DNA of 64,000 nucleotides from Tretioscincus oriximinensis (lineage: Eukaryota; Chordata; Lepidosauria; Squamata; Gymnophthalmidae): assembly GCA_022410635.1 (NCBI GenBank), contig JAJVDF010000164.1:1430189-1494188 (forward strand), in the 5' to 3' direction. The translations under genes and the position numbers were made by a program. Below are positions 35,501-47,278 of this stretch, piece after piece; positions within the stretch are counted from its first letter, which is position 1; each line of letters opens with the position of its first letter. The notes beneath the pieces were generated by a model. That model did no database searches, had not been told where the DNA came from, and saw only the letters and a program-made list of their open reading frames with translations.

Positions 35501-36430
35501 TATTATGGCATAACGTTCAGAAAGGATTTATAGTTTGGTTCTCATGTTACTCTCTTGTAGTTAAAAAAAGATTCAGTTTTACTTGGTATCAAGGGTGTTT
35601 ACTCTGGTTCAACAACATCATTTAATTTCAGTATGTGCACACAACTAGTATGATAAAATGGGCCTCCTATTCCTCTTTAATTCATTAAAATTTTGTTTGT
35701 TGCCAATAATTATTTTATTATTTTGTCATTTTTTTGTATAATGCAGTATAGGAAAAATCTGTCACCTCAGTACAGCACTCCCAAGGTATTTGCAAATCAC
35801 AAGCTACTTGCTGAAATTACATAATATGTTGTCATCATAACCAATGCAAAAAAGCAGCAGAAAGTAAGCAAGGGCAGAAATATTATCCTAGTTAGTTCTG
35901 ATCCACAATTCTTCAAATGGTTTAATTTGGTAGAAGCTCCATCCTTCAGCCTCTGTCAAAGTGAAAGATAAAAACAGGGTTTTTTTCTCTTTGAGTTTCA
36001 ACTGCTAAGAAAAACAAACTGTTCATTCAGATATGATTTTTAGGGAGCATTTGGGAGAAGAACGTAAATATAGAACACTTATGAGTCTTGTATCTTTTTA
36101 AACAATTGCTTGTCTGACTTTAAATTTCACCATGTTGATCTAGCTTGAGATAATGTAGTACATTCACTAATTTTTAACCTCCCCCTTTCATTTTAAGCAC
36201 TATAAATACTTAAGAGATTTTTAAAAACCTATTTGAGCTCTGTGGAACTAGGGGCCCAATGCCACATTAATGGGATGCCCTGCAGGTGAAAAACTGAGGT
36301 GATAAGATGCCTAATATCCTGACATATGAGAATGGCCACTCCTTCCTCATACAGGGTAAAATGACCCCAAGAGTGATTCTTTCCTTCAGTTATATTGGGG
36401 ATGGGGTATGGGAAGAGCAGTTTCATAAGT
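32571..36430. other. Unique AT-rich sequence
   Basis: No supported gene. Small items: GTGTGAAAGCATCCTAAG at 32773 resembles the right end of the 31583 MITE without a partner; a 14-bp unit TCTATTGAATAGAG is tandemly doubled at 35031-35058; a TA run lies at 34369-34382. See also 34347-34745. N at 32772. Confidence 0.4.
34347..34745 (+). pseudogene. Unidentified open fragment followed by an A-rich end
   Basis: A 93-codon open frame (34347-34625) has a basic, aromatic composition with TRWWKDRNKW near residue 28. It is followed 110 bp later by GTAATAAAGTAAAAAAGTAA. This looks like the 3' end of a retrotransposed sequence, either a processed transcript or an L1-like LINE. I do not recognise the protein and no target duplication was found, so chance remains possible. 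Confidence 0.25.
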
Positions 36431-36439
36431 TGAAACCAT

Positions 36440-36578
36440 GTGAAGACGCGCCTCTTTGGCCTGGCCTTTAGCTGAAAAAGCTGCTGTCTCTTCCCTATTT
36501 TTAGATGTGGTGTCAACTGCCCTGAGACCTTTGGGTATAGGGAGGTATAAACATGTAAATAAATAAATAAATAATAAA
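36440..36578 (+). mobile_element. L2 LINE 3' tail
   Basis: GGCCTGGCCTTTAGCTGAAA, TTTTTAGATGTGGTGTCAAC, TGCCCTGAGACCTTTGGGTA, TAGGGAGGTATAAACATG and AAAT repeats form the standard L2 terminus. Long - strand open frames across it (36229-36637) are antisense artefacts. Confidence 0.8.
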
Positions 36579-37179
36579 TCTGGTGAAAGTTTATCATGGT
36601 AAATCCTATATTTGCTGAACGTATAGATATAACTCAAGGCAGATTTCTGTTTTCTTGAGATACGGGATCCTTAGCTATGAAGAAAAGCATGTTCTATATT
36701 CATTCCCTTATTTTTGACCTCTTGAACATAGGTGCTCATTTGTAACTGCTGGCACCAACACAAGACACTTTGAGTAGGTGTGACGGGTAGAAATGACAGT
36801 CATGCAAGCATTGAGCATCCAGACTGAATTTTGGTTGAAGCAAGCAATGGGAACAATAGTAAGGGTCATATATAATGCAGTAAAGCTGTCTGCCTGAAAT
36901 ATAAACAAAAGTCCTTTCCGGAGGCACTATAGGATAATCACTCACAATGACAGCATCTTCAGCCAAGTGCAGGTAGCATAAGAGATCTTCCTCTGCAATA
37001 TTGGGGTTAGCTTGTCTATATGTCTATAAGATATGGAGTTACATTCATCTTAATTGTTTTGTATTTATGAGAATCATCCACAATTTCTCTACAGGGTTTT
37101 GAATTCACAAAGAAAAAAGTGTCCCCTAAATATTTCACTTCCTTTGAAATACTGGAGTGATGTTGATGTTAGTAAGTGC

Positions 37180-37291
37180 TCTTTAACCTGGCTCTCTTCC
37201 TTACTGCACAGTTTTTTCACATGATAATTCTGTTTTTATTTTTAACCACCCTGAGACCTTCGAGTACAGGGTGGTATAAAATGCAAATAAA
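37180..37291 (+). mobile_element. L2 LINE 3' tail
   Basis: CACATGATAATTCTGTTTTT, TAACCACCCTGAGACCTTCG, AGTACAGGGTGGTATAAAA and AAATAAATA. Only the final ~110 bp are present. Confidence 0.75.
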
Positions 37292-37615
37292 TATGCTAAG
37301 ATTCCACAGTTTAGGCACTATTTAGAAAAGAAATGAGATTAATATCTGACCCCTCTCAATACCAGGACAAAATGTCCCCTCTTCCCATGGCTACATGATG
37401 AGTTCATCTGTCTTGTGACAACTAAATCCCAAATATACATTGTTCAAATCTTCTTTAACAATCTTGTTTTCACCTCATAATGTCTCTTTTCATCTATCAG
37501 AGGCAAAAACAGCCTCAAGGAAAGGGATAATTTTGTGTAGAATGTACCACAAAAAGTCCACCCCCTTAATTCTCAGTGAGACCAGTCATTCCTTGGCATT
37601 CTTCATGGGTTAGAT

Positions 37616-37700
37616 CAGGGATGATCACATTGGGGCTTTCCAGATGTTGCTGATGTATAAGATGTTAGTAACATCAAAAGGCCCATGGTCTGGACACCTG
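37616..37700. mobile_element. Short MITE with CAGATGTTGCTG-type inverted arms
   Basis: Left CAGGGATGATCACATTGGGG..CCAGATGTTGCT and right, read inward, CAGGTGTCCAGACCATGGG..TTTTGATGTTACT form imperfect inverted repeats around a short centre. The arms resemble a common amniote MITE with the word CCAGATGTTGTTGGACTACA. No clean target duplication. A partial relative lies at 49489-49580. Confidence 0.45.
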
Positions 37701-40003
37701 TGATTTACATTATGCACCGAGGATAGGCTCCCATTTGTAGGTTTTGGAAGCAGTAGTCTTCTCGGTTACTTATGCATATTTCATCTGGAGGACTTAAATT
37801 TAATGTCTTCTTTTGCCATAGACATGCAACATGCAAACACAAAAAAGTAAGCAGGAGTCAGGACTGGGGTGAAGCGGGATACTATTAGATACCAAAGGTC
37901 TGATAATGTTTTGTTTAAACGTGCTCTAAATTCTCCTCCTCCTTCTCCTTCTTTTCCTCCTCCTTCTTCAGTAATCTGTTGAGCTGTACATTTCTATATC
38001 AACCAATGATTCCAGGAAGAAATAGTCCATCAATATCTATATAGAGCTACTGGATATAATTAATTTCGTCAAATGGTGATACAACATTGTCTTATGGCAT
38101 AAAAGTAGTTTACTCTTTGATTCCTTTACTATATATTATTGTATTTAATTAATTTCTATTGCAATAGTATTACTTTTTATATTTGAGCTGTATTGCCAGC
38201 AATTTTATTCACATGCTGACTTTCCATATGGTTTTAAATTACCCATATAAAGATACAAGATTTTTTGTATGTCGTTAAAATCTGGTATCCATGGCCTGTT
38301 TCTTCAAAATCCCTACTATTAGTGACATCAGTGAATCCCCATTGTCAAAAACATCCACAAATATAGGGAGGCACATGGGGTCAGGTAACTTCCTCAAAGT
38401 ACTGTCGCTCAGGTGCTACCAGAAATTCCTCCAGCTGCTTGATGCCATATAAAATATGGATAGGATGAAAGTTTCCAGTTCTAGCTGGATCAGGCCCTCC
38501 CACGAGCATCTGCTGCTACCAGAAATGAAAAAATGCCATCCCAGATAGTGTTTGGAATTGCCTATACATGGAAGGGGAGATACAGCCACTTCCATAAGCC
38601 TTTCTCTTAGACTATAGATTATCACCTCCATAGTGCTGATATGGGTTTCATAGATCTGCCCAGGGCTGTTATGCAAATAGTACTTGCAGATCATATCTTT
38701 CTGCAGTCGGAATCAGTAGGCTAGATTCTAATTATTGCAGGGTAAACACAGAAACATTGTCACATTGTCCTTTTTATGTCCTCTTTTTTCAATATCAGCT
38801 TCATGTCAGGTTTTTGAAAATGTTGATGTGATTAGCTGCTTCAGTAGAATAGATTTTTTTAAAAAAAGTTCTTAAATTAATATGCTATTTTTTCCATAAT
38901 CTCTTCATTTTTCAGCTTCTTTGCTTTGATAATTTTCAGTGAATCCTTTTCTGACTTCAACATTTAACTTATTTTCTAGCTGACTTTTTAAAAGTACTTT
39001 GTTTTTCCCCTTAAGTCTTCCAATCTTCTACACAGCTTCCTCTATAAATATTGCTGCTACCTTGTATATAAGTTGATTGATTCCCATTAATGGGGTAGAC
39101 CTACTGTTTGATACTGCTGTACTGATATCTTTCAATGTTTGTGCATGGCTTCCTAGAGATCTTCATTAATACTGCCCAACTTTTTTCTTATCACTAAGGT
39201 GCTACAAGGCACCCTTGCTGGAAATTCTGTATCCAGATGAACATGGTAAATAAGTGCTTGAGCCATTGTTCAGTTTCTACTGACTGGATGTTTTGCTGAA
39301 ATACTGCTGGTTTTATATTGATTTTCATTATGAAGAGATATTGATTTGCCAGTGATTTGTTAAGTAATTTTTGGGTCTGACTTTCTTGCCAGATTTCAAA
39401 TATTATTTTAGGGTATCCATATTTTGATGGTTTTGGCCTGAAGTTTTTGGTGATTTTATTTTCTCAAACTATTTGCTTCAATAGCCCTTCACTCTTCAAC
39501 TCTGATTGCTCAATTGAAGATCCTGAGTTCTAACCCATGTCTTGAGTCTAACCCCCATGCTTCATTGGGCCATGAAAGCAGCTTAGCATATCAAGGTAGT
39601 ACCCATTGTTGTTTTATTGATGACTGTTATCAACTGGAGTGGCATTTGTTGCTCTTAACTTTCAAGTAAGGATTCCAGACCATCACTCTACAGGAGTTTC
39701 CTGGCTTTTTATATGCCCTATACAAGTACAAACAAACAAACAAACAAACAAATAAATAAATAACCCCAAAAAATTCAACTGATGTTAGCCTGGCTGATTA
39801 TCTGGAAACCATGAAAATATCAGCTGTGGATTGTTATAGTTGTTATTTTGCATACAAAAATCCAAGAGACCCCAGATGTATTCTGTAGTTGATTGATGAT
39901 CTCAAAACTTTGGTATTGTATTTTATTTTATACATGATATGGCCAGTAGCCTAATCATTAGACTAGGTTGATTGTTACAGTGCTTTTTTGTACTGGATCA
40001 ATC
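37701..40003. other. Unique AT-rich sequence with weak LINE-like hints
   Basis: Polypyrimidine runs lie at 37935-37975, and (ACAA)n/(ATAA)n at 39727-39763. The - strand frame at 38416-38694 (92 codons) continues past a stop with LPDPMCLPIFVDVFDNGDSL and looks protein-like, but I cannot identify it. The - strand around 39040-39110 reads GINQLIYKVAAIFIEEAV, which faintly resembles the linker of some non-LTR retrotransposons. Confidence 0.3.
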
Positions 40004-40740
40004 TAAGAACATAAGAACATAAGAAGAGCCATACGGGATCAAGCCCATCAAGTCCAGCATTCTGTGTCACACAGAGGCCCACCAGATGCACCTGGGCAGT
40101 CCGAACAGAGGAAAGCAAAATATGCACCTGTTCATGACTCCCTGCAAATGGTATTTGAGGAATCCTGCCTGTTGCTCCATCCCAGAGGCAACATCCAGAC
40201 ATCCATCCTAGTATCCATTTATACCCTTGGTGTACATAAACCTGTCTAATCCTGTCTTGAAACTATCCAAGCTGTTAGCTACCACTACCTCTTCAGGAAG
40301 TAAATTCCACAGGCTGATGACCCTCTGGGTGAAAAAATACTTTCCTTTGTCTGTTCTCACTTTTCTATCCAACTGTTTTAAGGAGTGCCCCCTGGTCCTA
40401 GTGTTGTGGGAGAGAGAAAACGTTTTTTCTCTATTCACCCTGTCTATCCCATGCATGATTTTGTACGTTTCAATCAGATCACCTCTCAGACGTCGCCTTT
40501 CAAGGCTGAAGAGGCCCAGACGTTGCATCCTGACTTCGTAAGGGAGGTGCTCCAGACCCTTGATCATTTTTGCTGCCCTTTTCTCCACCTTCTCCAGTTC
40601 CAAAATGTCCATCTTGAGATCTATTGGTCTATTCAGCACTACAGAGAACTGGTAATAGTTCTCTGAAATTCCGAATCTTTCTAAGTTTAGCAAGAGCTTG
40701 ATTCTTCAGCATTTTCTATGCAAACTCTGTTGTTCCCCAT
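40004..40740 (-). mobile_element. CR1-type LINE 3' end: ORF2 C-terminus plus full 3' UTR
   Basis: 5'-truncated CR1. On the - strand, ~480 bp of coding sequence (40208-40693) are followed by a ~200 bp UTR with GGATGGATGTCTGGATGTTG, CTGCCCAGGTGCATCTGG and GGACTTGATGGGC, ending in two to three TTCTTATG-type octamers (40004-40024 as TAAGAACATAAGAACATAAG). Octamer-ended, non-poly(A) 3' termini are typical of CR1. The open frame suggests this is one of the younger elements here. Confidence 0.85.
40208..40693 (-). pseudogene. CR1 ORF2 C-terminal fragment, 161 codons open
   Basis: The longest LINE-derived open frame in the window. It reads MDILELEKVEKRAAKMIKGL, then RMQRLGLFSLERRRLRGDLI, GKYFFTQRVISLWNLLPEEV and SLDSFKTGLDRFM, matching the CR1 ORF2 C-terminal domain (VQRRATKMI.GLE.L.YE.RL..LGLFSLE.RRLRGDLI..K..NRLP..VV.A.SL..FK..LD). 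The ~40 residues before DILELEK already fit poorly. The RT catalytic core is absent because of 5' truncation, so the fragment cannot be a working enzyme. The stop at 40208 agrees with the normal CR1 end. The methionine start is arbitrary. Confidence 0.85.
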
Positions 40741-43248
40741 TTATCTAGGTTTCTTGGGCTTTGTGGTAACTTTGAAATGATAAGAATCCCAAATCTTTCA
40801 ACTTCTGTGTTAGAAGTACCACANTTTTCATAAAATACAGCTAGGATAGACTTTACTTCTGACTAAAAGCATATGAAGTTTTGTCTCAAAGCTGCATATG
40901 AAGTTAAGAAATTGAATTTCATGGGAACTACAGTATTGTTTCTGAATACTTTATTAACCCAAGACTCTCAGTTTGGAAATATTGCACCTTACTAATTTCA
41001 CCTGTATTACAAAGAGCTTAAATCTTTTTGTTTCCACTAAAAGTCAGCAGAACAACATGTTTGTCACGAAGATATGGTTTTCTGCTCTGCTATCTTTTGA
41101 TCAAAAAGCTGGCTGGCAAAAGCAGCTCTATATATTAATGATCACATTCTTTATTCAGCAGAAAGACTGGGATGCCCTTTTACTCTTATACAATTACTAC
41201 CTTCTGGGATTCATTTAAAGTTTCCCTGATATGGTCCTGATCACCTGTCTCTTATGCACCTGAAGGGTGTGGGAGGAAACGGAGCTATGTCAGCTGAAAA
41301 GCAGCTTGATTCCCAGCATTTAGAATGAATATTGACAAAAGGAGCAAGAAAATCAAAAGCTAGGAAACTGCTGAGTAAGGCCAACCTTATTCCTTTATGA
41401 TCATTAAAGGGAAAAGAGCAAAAGGAATAGGGTTACAATTATGTAATAGCCCTGAAGAGCTAAGAAGAGCCAAAAATATGAGAAACAATGTGATGCATTT
41501 TTAAGCAGCCTGTGATAACAAGCAACATATTATGAAATTAAACATGCTAATAAGAAGATTAATCAGATTTTTTTTAAAAAAGACAAAACAAATTATATAT
41601 ATGAGAGTTTTTTTTAAAAAAAAAAAACCATAGTGTACACCGCTTTGCTTATCTGGATGGCTGTGCTACTTCCACTAATAGTACCAGTGTAATAACTTCC
41701 CATGGAATAGAGTTGCCACATAAAAACCAGAACAGGAGTTTATAGCTTTAATGAATATGGAAGAGATATGCCTGCAACACCTAGAGACGGACATGTATAT
41801 GACATTTTTTTCCACACCATTAAAGCTGCAAACTGCTATCCCAGATTACTTGGATAACCTTAATTTAGAAGCAGTAATTAGGCAATGCTATTTTTTTATC
41901 TCAATAAAAACTGAGGAAACTTGTATAGGGTCTTTCAGTAGCTGTGAAAAGTTTGAAATACAGAAGCTCCTATCCTCTTTTTGCATGTCAAGGGCTATTT
42001 CACACTACATTATTTTATGGCAGATATCTGGTCCATTCTGTGGCAGACTAGTCCTAGCATGGCCTAAGAGTTGTTTGAATGTTGGGCAGTTTGTTTCAAC
42101 CTAGTCCCAGATGCTTCATCAATGACTCTTGGAGCCATTGAAAGTTGGCAACTTCAAATTTTCTGGGAGGTGGTAACTTCTAGAACTATTTCTTTGTAAT
42201 TCACCAAAATTAGTTCTCAATCATATTCTATTCACCCACATCCAGTAGTTAAGGATAAAGGCTTCTAATCCAGTGTACTCCATGCTCTATCTTGGGTGAA
42301 TGGAACATGTTATGATGAGGTCACTTATCACGCATTAGCTTGAAGAATACAGCTTGTATTCTCTATTCCCATATGAACATATGAACTGTATCCATATATG
42401 AACATTTCTTGAGGCAAATATGTAAAGCTTTTATATAATCTATCCAATTTCTAACCCATTCCAGAAATTCATGGTTATCCCAGCTCCCACAGAATTCATA
42501 TTCAAAGGATAAGTGCAGCTTGATGCCCTATTCCTTCCCAAAGACCAAGCATTTTGTTGGAATGCCACACCGATTTCAGTAAACATTCTTGTTTTAATTC
42601 ATTTAGCTTCTTATGCATGTGCTCCTAAGTGAATATGTGAGTTGTTTCTGGCATACTTTAAGTCCCCATACATTTTTAAAGATTTACAAGGCAAGGGGAA
42701 AATTCTTACTCATTTTTGTTCCCTCCTTTAAATGAAGAAAACAAAATAAATTAAATGACTTAATACACATCAAGTGGAATTGTTGGTTTGTGGTAAGGGT
42801 TTTATAATTCCAAGTTGGAGGTTTTCCCCCTCTACTATTTAATTATGCACAATAGTCCTTGTGGTCTATAATGTAATAACAAAAAGCAGGCATACCACTT
42901 GGAATGAGATAGGTGAATCTTAGGAAAGGAACTACAACTGTATTTGCATTTGAAATAATCCTTTTTTTCTCTACATCTCATGGGATTTTTTTCCAATTTT
43001 TTCCAATCCCTTTAGAAATACTGTATTTTTCATTATTTTTAAAAAATCCTTATGTGAAAAATCAATAGGGTTAGGGATTTTTTTTCACAAAGTGAAAAGA
43101 AAACACATGATTATTAAAATTTTTCACTTATTGACTGTTGTTCCTTTATATTATCTACTTGTTGTTTCTTCCCTAACACTCCAGTTTCCATAAGATATAT
43201 TTATTCTATTTATTTTTGCACATTATCAGAAGCTGTTACATGTTCATA
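40741..43248. other. Unique AT-rich sequence, no feature seen
   Basis: Nothing was recognised. A 117-codon open frame at 41751-42104 has no recognisable domain and no splice context. T/A runs lie at 41566-41628. N at 40824 is the last ambiguous base in the window. Confidence 0.4.
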
Positions 43249-43405
43249 ATGAGAAAGATGAGGTATAAAAACCAGATTCTTCTTTTTCTTCTTCTTCGTC
43301 TTCTTCTTCATCTTATTCTTCATTTTCATATTCATCTTTTTCATTTTCATCTTCATCTTCTTTGTCTTTATCTTCTTCTTCTTCCTCCTCCTCCTCTTCT
43401 TTTTA
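43249..43405 (+). mobile_element. SINE 3' end with long interrupted TTC tail
   Basis: GAGAAAGATGAGGTATAAAA, ACCAG then ~130 bp of TTC/TTCATC-type pyrimidine repeats with occasional purines. The first part is the body end of the TTC-tailed SINE; everything upstream is missing. Confidence 0.6.
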
Positions 43406-44281
43406 CCATGGTAATAACTTGGTCAATCTGTTGCTGTTGCACCGACCTGGAGTCCTCTATAGTGTTTTACTTTCCCAAGGGTAAAAGTAATTACTTGATG
43501 AAAGATTGTTTGTCATGAATATTGACTTATTGCTTAGATAATGTCCCTTACATACCAGCCTCCTGATGAGCTACTGTTATTATCATGAGGTCAGAATGAC
43601 AATAGAAGAGGGGGGGTTGCTTCCCATTTCTGAATATTTGACAATACTTGGTTATTATAAAAAACAGGATAATACATTGTAATTATAAGCTGCACCTGGT
43701 AAAAATTATTCTTTTCCATATCTATTAAAGTTGTATAGCTCTATCCAGGTTTTTATGTAGTAAACTCAAGACAATGCCCATAAGTGAAAAGATATAGGGA
43801 TCTTCTAATAAAGAAAGGATGCAGCTGTGATGGCTTATAGAGTAAAATGTGCAAGTGGAGGGCTGTATTATCAATGCCCCCAGAGTTGATGTGTTTTTAT
43901 TTGGTGAGCCCATGCAAATCATCCAGGAGCAGTGTATGTTTCAGGGACAGCGATCACGTAGCACTCAGTTCTGGGGAAGGGGATTGTTTCAGGGCATGAT
44001 TCTCTCCATTAGAATTGTCTGTACACAATAGAGAATAAACACTGGAGGATTTAAAAAGAATATTTCTATATTTAGTGAAAATTCTAATTATGTTCCAAAT
44101 CATATTGAAATAATAATCACACCCATCAATACCAATTTTAATTTCTTTTCATATATTCAAATATATGTCCTCAGATCACTTAAAAATATATTTTTAAAAA
44201 ATCAACTATTTTAGAAATGTCCATTAATTTGGGTTGTTTCAGACAAGAAATTGCACAAATTCTTTGAGGACAGACAGTCAC
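43406..44281. other. Unique AT-rich sequence, no feature seen
   Basis: Nothing was recognised on either strand. Confidence 0.4.
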
Positions 44282-44452
44282 TAGTCCTTTCTGCACTGGG
44301 CCTTATTTTACGTTTTATCTCAGAAAAGGGACCTGCCATCCACATGTTGAATTCAGACTAAGCAAGACCCACCTGGGCCTTCCTTAATTTTCCCTAGTGT
44401 CCCGTTGCTTCTAAAATATAATCCACAATAAGGCCTAGTCTAGAAAGGGCTA
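44282..44452. mobile_element. 171 bp MITE with TAGYCCTTTCT-type 26-bp inverted ends
   Basis: Left TAGTCCTTTCTGCACTGGGC then CTTATT; right, read inward, TAGCCCTTTCTAGACTAGGC then CTTATT: 22 of 26 positions agree. The candidate 8-bp flanks ACAGTCAC (44274-44281) and ATAGCTAT (44453-44460) agree at four positions and differ only by C/T transitions at the others. No open frame. The left-end word recurs at 8311. Confidence 0.6.
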
Positions 44453-46240
44453 ATAGCTATTAGTAGTTCTGTTTGAGTATTCGTTTGCCTCTGGACATCT
44501 ATTGGGACACTGTTAGCAAAACAAACTGCTTCTTTGTTGACTTCCATATGCAATTGATTGCTAATGATGAGAACATTAATTCCCTTTCTGGGTCCTGGAA
44601 GGAAGCCAGTTCCTCTGTTCAAAGCAACAGGGCATACGAAGCATACTCTGGGAGTATTACGCTTGCTCTGTAGTTAGAACAAGAGGCTGTTGCCTGATTG
44701 GAGAGATCTTCACATAACACACACAAACACACTCAACATGCACACACAGCCTTAACGCTGCTTTAAAAAATCATTCTTCTTTTCCTTTTTAAAAAAATCA
44801 ATAATCTTGCAAGGTAGGTTGATCATAAAGTTTTCTCCAATGAAGTTTGCAGGTGTATGCTTTACTAAACATTTGTAACCTATTGGGGGGATGTGAAGAT
44901 TCTATTTATTTTAAAACTAGCAATATACATTTCTTTGTGGTTAATGATAAAACACACCAGTCCTAAAAAAAAAAATCCTTAATAAAATGACTTTAAAAGT
45001 TCTCCAGGGTGCAGTCACACACTTATTTTGGATCATTTTGAAGTCTTCTAAAAAGTTTGGAAGTTGAGAGATCAGATTAAGATTCCCCTTCCATGGCATC
45101 ATTGGATCTAACACTGTTTTCATATACATTCCTGATCGGGAGCAATATACAGTAAGACTGTATGTCACTAATGGCAGTGTTCCTGTAAGCATCTTCCCTC
45201 CTCTGGATGTACGGTCATCCTGACTATATTATCAATTTTGTGCAGTGTTTGCAAGCTGTTGGTACATTGTATCGTTAGATTGCTGTCTTATGTTAGCACA
45301 AAAGTTAAAGGCTTGTAAAAATTGAAAAGGCAAATGTGAAGTTTGCCTCTGATCTGCTTTTGCTGTAAACTCAACCTTTCCACCTTGATAGGAATGTCAG
45401 TTGCAGAGCCAATGAGCAGAAGAGATGTGTACGCTGAACTCACTTTTTCGCCTCACAAATAGAGGAATAAATAAATTGTGGTATTTGAGTGACAAGCATT
45501 AAAGTCAAAACAGCTTGGGTACAAGTTGACCATCCCCAAGTCATTTGGATCTTTAAAACTGTTTAAAAAGTGAAATGTAATCATGCCCCAGAATCTAAAA
45601 TCCAAAATCAGTCCTCCTAGTTCTCTTCCTTCTGTTGCCTCTGTGATAGTACTTAAATTTCCTTTCATTTCAGAAACCGAATTTTAGTGCATCTTCATTT
45701 ACAGCAGAAAGAACAGAGTAGTAGGCTTACGATTAACAGCCCACACCTACACATCCTTTTTTCTGCCATTGGGGAAAACAGTGCAAATCAAACAAAATTA
45801 CATTTCTTTTTTATAGTGAAATGCCATTCAAACGGAAGAATATTGCATTTTAATAAACTTGCTGCAGGATTTGTCAATGTGTTTCCATGACAGGATTTTA
45901 GGTGGATTTTTTAAAAAAAAATATTTGGTACATTTAAAGTCAATAATTGCATACCTAATATTTAATGCATGCCTCCCTTCAAATGATAACAAATAAAATA
46001 ACTAATTTTACAAGACATGTATAAATGTCTGAAATAGTGTAAAGTTTGACTATTTTGTTAATTACTAATGCACTTTGAACTTCTTGAAAATCCCAAATTT
46101 TAGAGATTTTTTTTATTACCACACAGTGAAGGAGATGTTTAATGGATCTTTCTCACTTTAGATCCAGAACCGGACCTCTTCTGACAGCCTGATAGTTTTA
46201 TGAGTCTCTCTCACTGTTAGTACACATATAATTTAGTCAA
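44453..46240. other. Unique AT-rich sequence
   Basis: A mixed CA tract lies at 44716-44750. 45940-46090 is very AT-rich with several homeodomain-type cores (TTAATTAC, ATAATTGCAT), compatible with an enhancer but equally with base composition. No gene was seen. Confidence 0.35.
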
Positions 46241-46303
46241 TGACTCTAAATTACTGGTAATCCTCTACATTGAGGATTACTAGTGTAGTAATTTAGACTC
46301 ATT
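46241..46303. repeat. Compact inverted repeat (hairpin)
   Basis: CTCTAAATTACT.GGTAATCCTC is followed after a 6-bp loop TACATT by GAGGATTAC..AGTAATTTAGAC. The arms are about 26 bp with a 3-base bulge (TGT) on the right. It could be a tiny MITE or an RNA hairpin. Confidence 0.6.
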
Positions 46304-47278
46304 CTAGATCACACTTCCATTTTCCAGAATTCAGGGTATCCATTCCAATGGCACAACAATGGATTCTAGGTGGCTCCAAGGATAGGAAAGTTTGTTACTA
46401 ACAATCAGAAGAAAGCTGGTGGCAATTTACTCCACCGCAGAGGATGGTGGCTCTTGAGAAGACTTAGCAAGTATTGTACTTTTCCAGCATATCCTGTGTT
46501 GCATGAACATGCAGGGTGATGTGGACAGCAATGTTCCAGACCATGCCATACCATCATCCAAGTGCATTACTGAGACCTGTGCAAACAGGGCCTTAATTTC
46601 TTTGTATTCTCCACTTTTAATTTTTAGCTGCATTTTTCTGTGGGCATCCTTCATTTTAATGGTTTTTAGTAGATCTTCTTTACTAACTTCCCTTGGCTAT
46701 ATTTTATAAATTCTACTGTTTTATTTCTGTGGCCTGTAAAAATTCCTGTTTGGTGTAAAATACAGGGTGTAGTTTAGGGTCATTATTACTTCTGCTTCTG
46801 TTTGAGTCTAACTTACAGTTCTGGTATTGCAAGTTAGGCATGTCTGGGCAGTATTTACTTCTATTCAAAGAAGCTCTTTTGCTAGGCTCTGCATGTATTC
46901 GGTATAGATTGATACATATTCCATAGTTTTACACGGACTGTGCTGTGAAGAGACATGGACAAGTGATTTCTGTCATGACATTATCAAGGCATAATGTGGA
47001 AAGGATTGCAGGATACTCAACCACCCACCAAATAATTCATGCAATACTTTATTACAAGTACTTGCATGAGTACTTAAAGAGCAGAACAGTAGAAGATGGT
47101 ATGTTGGCCTGTATGTGTCTAAAAAAAAGGAAGTTATGGTTACTTGCTCCCACAATATTTGTAAAGTTAGGCACTGTTTACACAGGATTCAGTAGCATAT
47201 TTTAGGGCTCTGTTACAATACAGCTAATGTGCTATACAAGCGCTATAGCGGTTGTAACAAATCCCTAAAACACATTAC
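46304..47278. other. Unique sequence; one unidentified protein-like frame
   Basis: The - strand frame 46427-46654 contains KMQLKIKSGEYKEIKALFAQ followed by VSVMHLDDG. Upstream on the same strand the sequence is open in part. The charged composition is unusual for random AT-rich frames, so a processed-pseudogene fragment is possible, but I recognise no parent. Confidence 0.25.

Noticed and set aside
35290..35625. 111-codon + frame
   Set aside because: No domain, AT-rich composition, no splice signals.
36229..36637. 122-codon - strand frame
   Set aside because: Antisense of an L2 tail (36440-36578) joined to unique AT-rich sequence.
41751..42104. 117-codon + frame
   Set aside because: No recognisable domain or similarity. 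Length within chance for a 64 kb six-frame scan.
44716..44750. CA microsatellite as a Z-DNA site
   Set aside because: Too interrupted and short to stand out.
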